Assembly (NCBI GenBank): GCA_030587435.1
Contig: JAUQZC010000022.1
Span: 1-64,000 of the forward strand
Direction: 5' to 3'
DNA: 64,000 bases
DNA from: Candidatus Baldrarchaeota archaeon
GTDB taxonomy: Archaea > Asgardarchaeota > Baldrarchaeia > Baldrarchaeales > DXJG01
Positions 60,683 through 64,000 of this stretch are shown one piece after another. The translations under genes and the position numbers were made by a program. The notes under the pieces are model-generated. The model had not been told where the DNA came from. It ran no database searches and was given only the letters and a program-made list of their open reading frames with translations. Numbering within the stretch: position 1 is the stretch's first letter; each line of letters starts with the position of its first letter.

Positions 60683-61466
60683 CTGTAACGTATTTGTATG
60701 CTTCTTCTAATACCGGAACGTTAACACCCAAATTTTTAAAATATTTTAAAAGGTTTTTAAGGTCTCTCATCAAAAATTCTTGGGAGAGAGGATGATTTAA
60801 AACAACGGACTGCGCCATATCAATTAATACAGGATTCTCGTTCCATAAAAGAACGTTATACTCACTTAGGTCTCCATGAACTAAGTTAGCAAACTTGTAT
60901 AGTCTTTTTACATATTCTAGCAAGATGTTAAATACTTTTTCGGGATTCTCGGGAGGGTTCTCCCTCATAATTGGTGCTGGAACACCGTCTTTGCCAATAA
61001 ACTCCATGACTAATACATTTCCACGAACTGCGATCGGTTTAGGTACTCGTACTCCTGCCTCATAGGCTCTCCTCAAATTTTTATATTCTTTTTCAGCCCA
61101 AGCTACAATTAACGCTCTCATAGTTCTCTTTACACTCTTAAACCGAGGATCGCCATGAATATACATCCACATGGTTTTTTTGAATTCTGACGTTGCACTC
61201 TTATATATTTTTACGGCATATTCTTTGCCTCTTTCGTCTGTTGCCCAGTAGACGTTGGCTTCTTTCCCAGTACTTATAACGCCGTGAAGTGTTTCGAATA
61301 TTCCTCTGTTAACGAACCAGTAAAGTGTGAAAAGCGTGGATTTATCAAAGACATCTTCAGAGATTTTTGAATCTTCTATGCTTTTGGTTCTTTTTTCTCT
61401 ACGACTTAATTTTCTTTCTAATTTTCTCATTCTCTTCTCGTAGTCTTTCAAAATAACCCTCACCAC
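60675..61466 (-). CDS. rio1: Serine/threonine kinase RIO1
   Basis: 263 residues: ISTGKEANVYWATDERGKEYAVKIYKSATSEFKK (nucleotide loop and lysine), the hinge VMEFIGKDGVPAP, the catalytic loop LVHGDLSEYNVLLW, and VLIDMAQSV with the metal-binding Asp. RIO1 is an atypical kinase in late 40S/30S maturation, acting with Pno1, whose gene follows. The start ATG 61466 shares its base with the last base of aIF1A. The first 45 residues are a basic coiled region. Confidence 0.95.
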   Translation of the reverse strand: MVRVILKDYEKRMRKLERKLSRREKRTKSIEDSKISEDVFDKSTLFTLYWFVNRGIFETLHGVISTGKEANVYWATDERGKEYAVKIYKSATSEFKKTMWMYIHGDPRFKSVKRTMRALIVAWAEKEYKNLRRAYEAGVRVPKPIAVRGNVLVMEFIGKDGVPAPIMRENPPENPEKVFNILLEYVKRLYKFANLVHGDLSEYNVLLWNENPVLIDMAQSVVLNHPLSQEFLMRDLKNLLKYFKNLGVNVPVLEEAYKYVTGE

Positions 61467-61780
61467 TAAAATTTAAGCAGTCCCTTCTCTTCTAGCCACC
61501 TAGCTTGGGCTTTTGTATATCTCCAAGTGACGTCTCCTCTTGTTTCAAACTGCCAGTCCCAAGGCGCGACTACAACAATGTCTCCTTCCTTTATCCATAT
61601 TCTTTTTCGCATTTTTCCTGGTATTCTGCACAATCTAGTATATCCGTCGACGCACTTTACTCTAACTTTATCTCCGCCCAGCATTTGAATAACGATTCCA
61701 AGAACCTCTCCAGGTCCTGGTAGTGGTACTTCTCTAACTTCTGTTGGTTCTTCTATTCTTTTCCTTTTAGGCATTTTCAT
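61466..61780 (-). CDS. eif1A: Translation initiation factor aIF1A
   Basis: 104 residues: OB-fold GEVLGIVIQMLGGDKVRVKCVDGYTRLCRIPGKMRKRIWIKEGDIVVVAPW, with a basic N-terminus (KRKRIEEPTEVREV) and the tail KAQARWLEEKGLL. It binds the 30S A-site with the initiator complex. It lies between NMD3 and RIO1 in the operon, overlapping RIO1 by one base. Confidence 0.96.
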   Translation of the reverse strand: MKMPKRKRIEEPTEVREVPLPGPGEVLGIVIQMLGGDKVRVKCVDGYTRLCRIPGKMRKRIWIKEGDIVVVAPWDWQFETRGDVTWRYTKAQARWLEEKGLLKF

Positions 61781-61799
61781 TCCTCTTTAAAATGCTATA

Positions 61800-62915
61800 T
61801 TACTTTTTTTTCATTATTTTGGGGAGTAGATAAAGTTTTCCCTTAAGTTTTATGGCTTCTATTTCTTCCCCCTCTGTAACTTTAAATGGAATATCATCTT
61901 TATCGATTTCCAGAGAAGAATAATTTTGTAGATTCATAAGTGTTACATGTTTTTTAGATATGGAGACAACCATAAATCTTTCGACTTTGTCCTGTATAAT
62001 GTTTTTAACATCTTCTCTCCAGAAAATTTTGATTGGGAGTTTTTCTTCCTTACCTAATACGATGTTAAATACTTTTAATTTCCCTCTAGAAGGTAGATCC
62101 TCTAAAACAAGGAGAATGTGTTCGTCGACTTGGAGGAGATCTCCTTTCTTAAAGGGTAGGAGTCTAACGGAGAATGTTTGTTGATATACGTTTTTACTTG
62201 TCTGTCTATCTTTACTTACTATTTTCCTGGTTTCTACGATTTTTGCTCCTAGATCGTCACGTAATTTATAGGCAATCATGCGTGCGATCCTACTGGATCC
62301 AAAGTAGATATCTATTCCGCCTCTGGTTTTCTTGATTTTTGTTATAAATGCTTCATTATCTTTTTCCCTTCTACTAAGGATGCTTTTAGCAAGCTGTAGG
62401 GTAGTGTTTAAGGCTTTATCTACTTTCTCCGGCTCTCCTCTAAGTTGAACGATGGCTTTGAAGTGTTCTCTTGTAATTTGTGCACATTTCTGACACACCG
62501 TGAAATGTAGATGTAGTTTAAGGGTTTTTCTTTCCTCGTAGACCGGAAGATTTGGGGATGGCTTCCCTACCCCCACAATCTCGATTACAGCGGTAATTGT
62601 GTCTTTCTCTCTTTTTTCAAAGTTAATATTTCCAAACGATATCTCTACTCTTCCATGTTTTTCAATAATATACGATGTTTTTATTTGTAGTATTTGTTGA
62701 ACAACATCCTCTAACTCGTATGTTTTTACTCTTACCCATTTGTCACGGTGTTTAAAAGCAAGGCATTTACGGCAAATATCAACTTTAATGTCATTGACAT
62801 CGAACAGGGAGTAAAATTTGCGATAACATTGGATGCATAAGCCGTTAATGATTTCATTCTTATCAAGAGGTTTACCGCATTCAATGCAAAAAAGTTTTTT
62901 TCGATTCGAAGACAT
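61800..62915 (-). CDS. nmd3: NMD3 family large-subunit export/assembly factor
   Basis: 371 residues. The N-terminal zinc-binding cysteines CIECGKPLDKNEIINGLCIQCY and CRKCLAFKHRDKW, then VCQKCAQITREHF, are the archaeal NMD3 signature. eIF5A-like and SH3-like domains follow (KGDLLQVDEHILLVLEDLPSRGKLKVFNI). NMD3 binds the 50S P- and E-sites. The operon order with aIF1A, RIO1 and Pno1 is conserved in archaea. Confidence 0.94.
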   Translation of the reverse strand: MSSNRKKLFCIECGKPLDKNEIINGLCIQCYRKFYSLFDVNDIKVDICRKCLAFKHRDKWVRVKTYELEDVVQQILQIKTSYIIEKHGRVEISFGNINFEKREKDTITAVIEIVGVGKPSPNLPVYEERKTLKLHLHFTVCQKCAQITREHFKAIVQLRGEPEKVDKALNTTLQLAKSILSRREKDNEAFITKIKKTRGGIDIYFGSSRIARMIAYKLRDDLGAKIVETRKIVSKDRQTSKNVYQQTFSVRLLPFKKGDLLQVDEHILLVLEDLPSRGKLKVFNIVLGKEEKLPIKIFWREDVKNIIQDKVERFMVVSISKKHVTLMNLQNYSSLEIDKDDIPFKVTEGEEIEAIKLKGKLYLLPKIMKKK

Positions 62916-62990
62916 GTATTAACACCTAGAATATTAGTTAATTCTTAAATGCGTGATGCAAATATCAAAATGTTAGAAGAAAAGTCGTGA

Positions 62991-63290
62991 TTATATCATT
63001 TTTATTATTTGGACGTGAGGTATTCCCGCAATTTTTATGACTGCTTCTTCTATTATAAGCCTTTCTTCAATTAATTTTCTAATGATATTTTCACCGACTA
63101 TGTTTGCTATAGTTGCTTCTTTAATAGCATCTACGCCCTCTTTAATTGAAACTAGCTGTCCTCCATAAAAATCTTCTTTAACATGTAACCTTAGCTTTCC
63201 TTCCTCAAATTTCTTACCCAATAAGTTCTCATCGCACACCGCTACAACTACTTCCTTTTGGACCCGTCTAACTTTGAGGTAGACACGCAT
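62991..63290 (-). CDS. DUF424 protein
   Basis: About 99 residues from the ATG 63290 (MRVYLKVRRVQKEVVVAVCDENLLGKKFEEGKLRLHV); the frame is open upstream to 63359, which overlaps aIF2-beta and is less likely to be coding. The family DUF424 is usually next to aIF2-beta, as here. Key sequence: VCDENLLGKKFEEGKLRL and VGENIIRKLIEERLI. Function unknown. Confidence 0.82.
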   Translation of the reverse strand: MRVYLKVRRVQKEVVVAVCDENLLGKKFEEGKLRLHVKEDFYGGQLVSIKEGVDAIKEATIANIVGENIIRKLIEERLIIEEAVIKIAGIPHVQIIKMI

Positions 63291-63316
63291 ATTATGTACA
63301 CCATTATAAATTTGGG

Positions 63317-63730
63317 TTATAAAGGTTTTATTGAGGTTCGTGCGCCGCAGGCTTCGCAAACAAGGAACCAGAATCTTCCCTCTCTAACAATTTTGGTATC
63401 TGGTTTTTTACAGACTGGACAAATAACATACAGTTGTGCATATCTTCTGACAATTTCGTTTAATACGTGGTTTGAAAATTGTCCTTTAAACGCGGCTCTT
63501 GTACCTTCGATTTCACCTGCCGTTGCTAGTTCTCTGAGGAAGAATTTTAAAACGTGTTTAACGTCTCTGTTAAGCGTATCAGCGATCTCCTTAAAGTTTT
63601 GAATTAATGTTCTTTTACCCTCTATGAAACTGATAACTTTCGGTATTTCGAACCTCCTTCTTTCAAATACCTCTTTTGGTAGTTGAGCGTATGCTTCATC
63701 TAACAGTTTCTCGTAGTCGTATTTTTCCAT
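63317..63730 (-). CDS. eif2B: Translation initiation factor aIF2 subunit beta
   Basis: 137 residues: the helical core (DYEKLLDEAYAQLPKEVFERRRFEIPKVISFIEGKRTLIQNFKEIADTLNRD) and the C-terminal zinc ribbon CPVCKKPDTKIVREGRFWFLVCEACGA. It carries Met-tRNAi to the small subunit with the alpha and gamma subunits. It is just downstream of the probable mcm gene, 6 bases after its stop. Confidence 0.96.
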   Translation of the reverse strand: MEKYDYEKLLDEAYAQLPKEVFERRRFEIPKVISFIEGKRTLIQNFKEIADTLNRDVKHVLKFFLRELATAGEIEGTRAAFKGQFSNHVLNEIVRRYAQLYVICPVCKKPDTKIVREGRFWFLVCEACGARTSIKPL

Positions 63731-63736
63731 TGCTCT

Positions 63737-64000
63737 TCACACTCCAACTTTTCTATAGTGATTTGGCTTGTTTTCATAGATTTCTCCTCTATTCATAAGG
63801 ATGCGTAGCACCTTTTGAAGATTTTCCTCGGGGGGATTACCAAGTTCTCTAACCAATTCTCTTATATGGACTCCTTCACCTTTATCTAAGCGCTCAACAG
63901 CGTCTAAAACGTCTACTTCAGATATTTCAGCCTGTTTGCTCTTTAATCTTTCCAATTTATCGTGCATAATTTCCAGTTCTCTTAGAATTTCCCAATTAGG
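63737..64000 (-). CDS. C-terminal winged helix, probably of MCM helicase (gene runs off the right edge)
   Basis: The minus-strand frame is open to base 64000 (PNWEILRELEIMHDKLERLKSK...), 87 residues visible. The last part, VDVLDAVERLDKGEGVHIRELVRELGN, then VLRILMNRGEIYENKPNHYRKV, is a winged helix whose final GEIYE...HY pattern resembles the C-terminal winged helix of archaeal MCM. A DNA- or RNA-binding regulator is the alternative. Confidence 0.5.
   Translation of the reverse strand, partial: PNWEILRELEIMHDKLERLKSKQAEISEVDVLDAVERLDKGEGVHIRELVRELGNPPEENLQKVLRILMNRGEIYENKPNHYRKVGV

Noticed and set aside
1..64000. CRISPR array
   Set aside because: No regularly spaced repeats were seen in any intergenic region, and no cas gene was found.
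1..64000. rRNA genes
   Set aside because: No 16S, 23S or 5S conserved stretches were seen; the GC-rich islands are all too short.

Overview
The window is AT-rich archaeal chromosome. Archaea are indicated by the proteasome-exosome superoperon, topoisomerase VI, aIF1A/aIF2-beta, KEOPS subunits, box C/D sRNAs, intron-bearing tRNAs and TATA-type promoters. One gene narrows this: an actin (18287..19435) whose phosphate loops and C-terminus are almost those of eukaryotic actin, as is known only from Asgard archaea among prokaryotes. Together with a small GTPase/Roadblock cluster and multi-intron tRNAs, the best guess is a thermophilic Asgard lineage (Odinarchaeia-like). That placement is inference; no rRNA is present.

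Layout. 0-4.4 kb: a clipped unknown gene, a B3/B4-domain protein, a membrane protein, pyrF, and two TrmY-family SPOUT genes that converge and overlap. 4.4-6.4 kb: decayed DNA with a C/D-like sRNA, a frameshifted tnpB with a probable 3' omegaRNA, and a HyuA/VOC relic. 6.4-17 kb: a ThDP enzyme, the tetraether-synthase-like radical SAM protein, ABCE1, isoaspartyl peptidase, two ASCH proteins, a ferredoxin, an SPL-like radical SAM protein, one clear C/D sRNA and a hairpin-rich intergenic block. 17-25 kb: actin with a perfect inverted repeat upstream, a divergent winged-helix/CARF-like regulator, polar-lipid head-group genes, a glycosyltransferase, a THUMP protein, Cgi121 and a phosphoribosyltransferase. 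26-28.4 kb: an ECF transporter EcfT-A-A module.

28.5-39 kb is the proteasome-exosome superoperon on the minus strand: eL15, COG1325, Rpp30, Pop5, then (after an inserted membrane protein and a divergent Lrp-JAMM pair) PsmA, SBDS, Rrp4, Rrp41, Rrp42, eL43, a Brix protein, Pcc1, prefoldin beta, DUF3194 and a DHH phosphoesterase. It couples rRNA maturation, RNA decay, tRNA processing and modification, protein folding and proteolysis. 39-46.4 kb carries serA, YchF, a DUF2095-like protein, a radical SAM protein, an MFS transporter and a winged-helix protein. A tRNA-Phe gene with two introns follows, then poorly conserved small genes.

48.7-56 kb holds regulators and the most unusual locus: a plus-strand run of small GTPase, Roadblock, V4R-like, Roadblock, V4R-like and a helical/GNAT protein. 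Next come a structured G4-prone intergenic element and a GNAT-radical SAM pair resembling part of the Nit1C cluster. 56.2-64 kb has tRNA-Met (one intron) and tRNA-Asn (three introns), both topoisomerase VI subunits, and a convergent translation operon (probable MCM C-terminus, aIF2-beta, DUF424, NMD3, aIF1A, RIO1, Pno1). Several genes need a single-base correction at a short homopolymer to read through, which may reflect assembly errors, decay or recoding.
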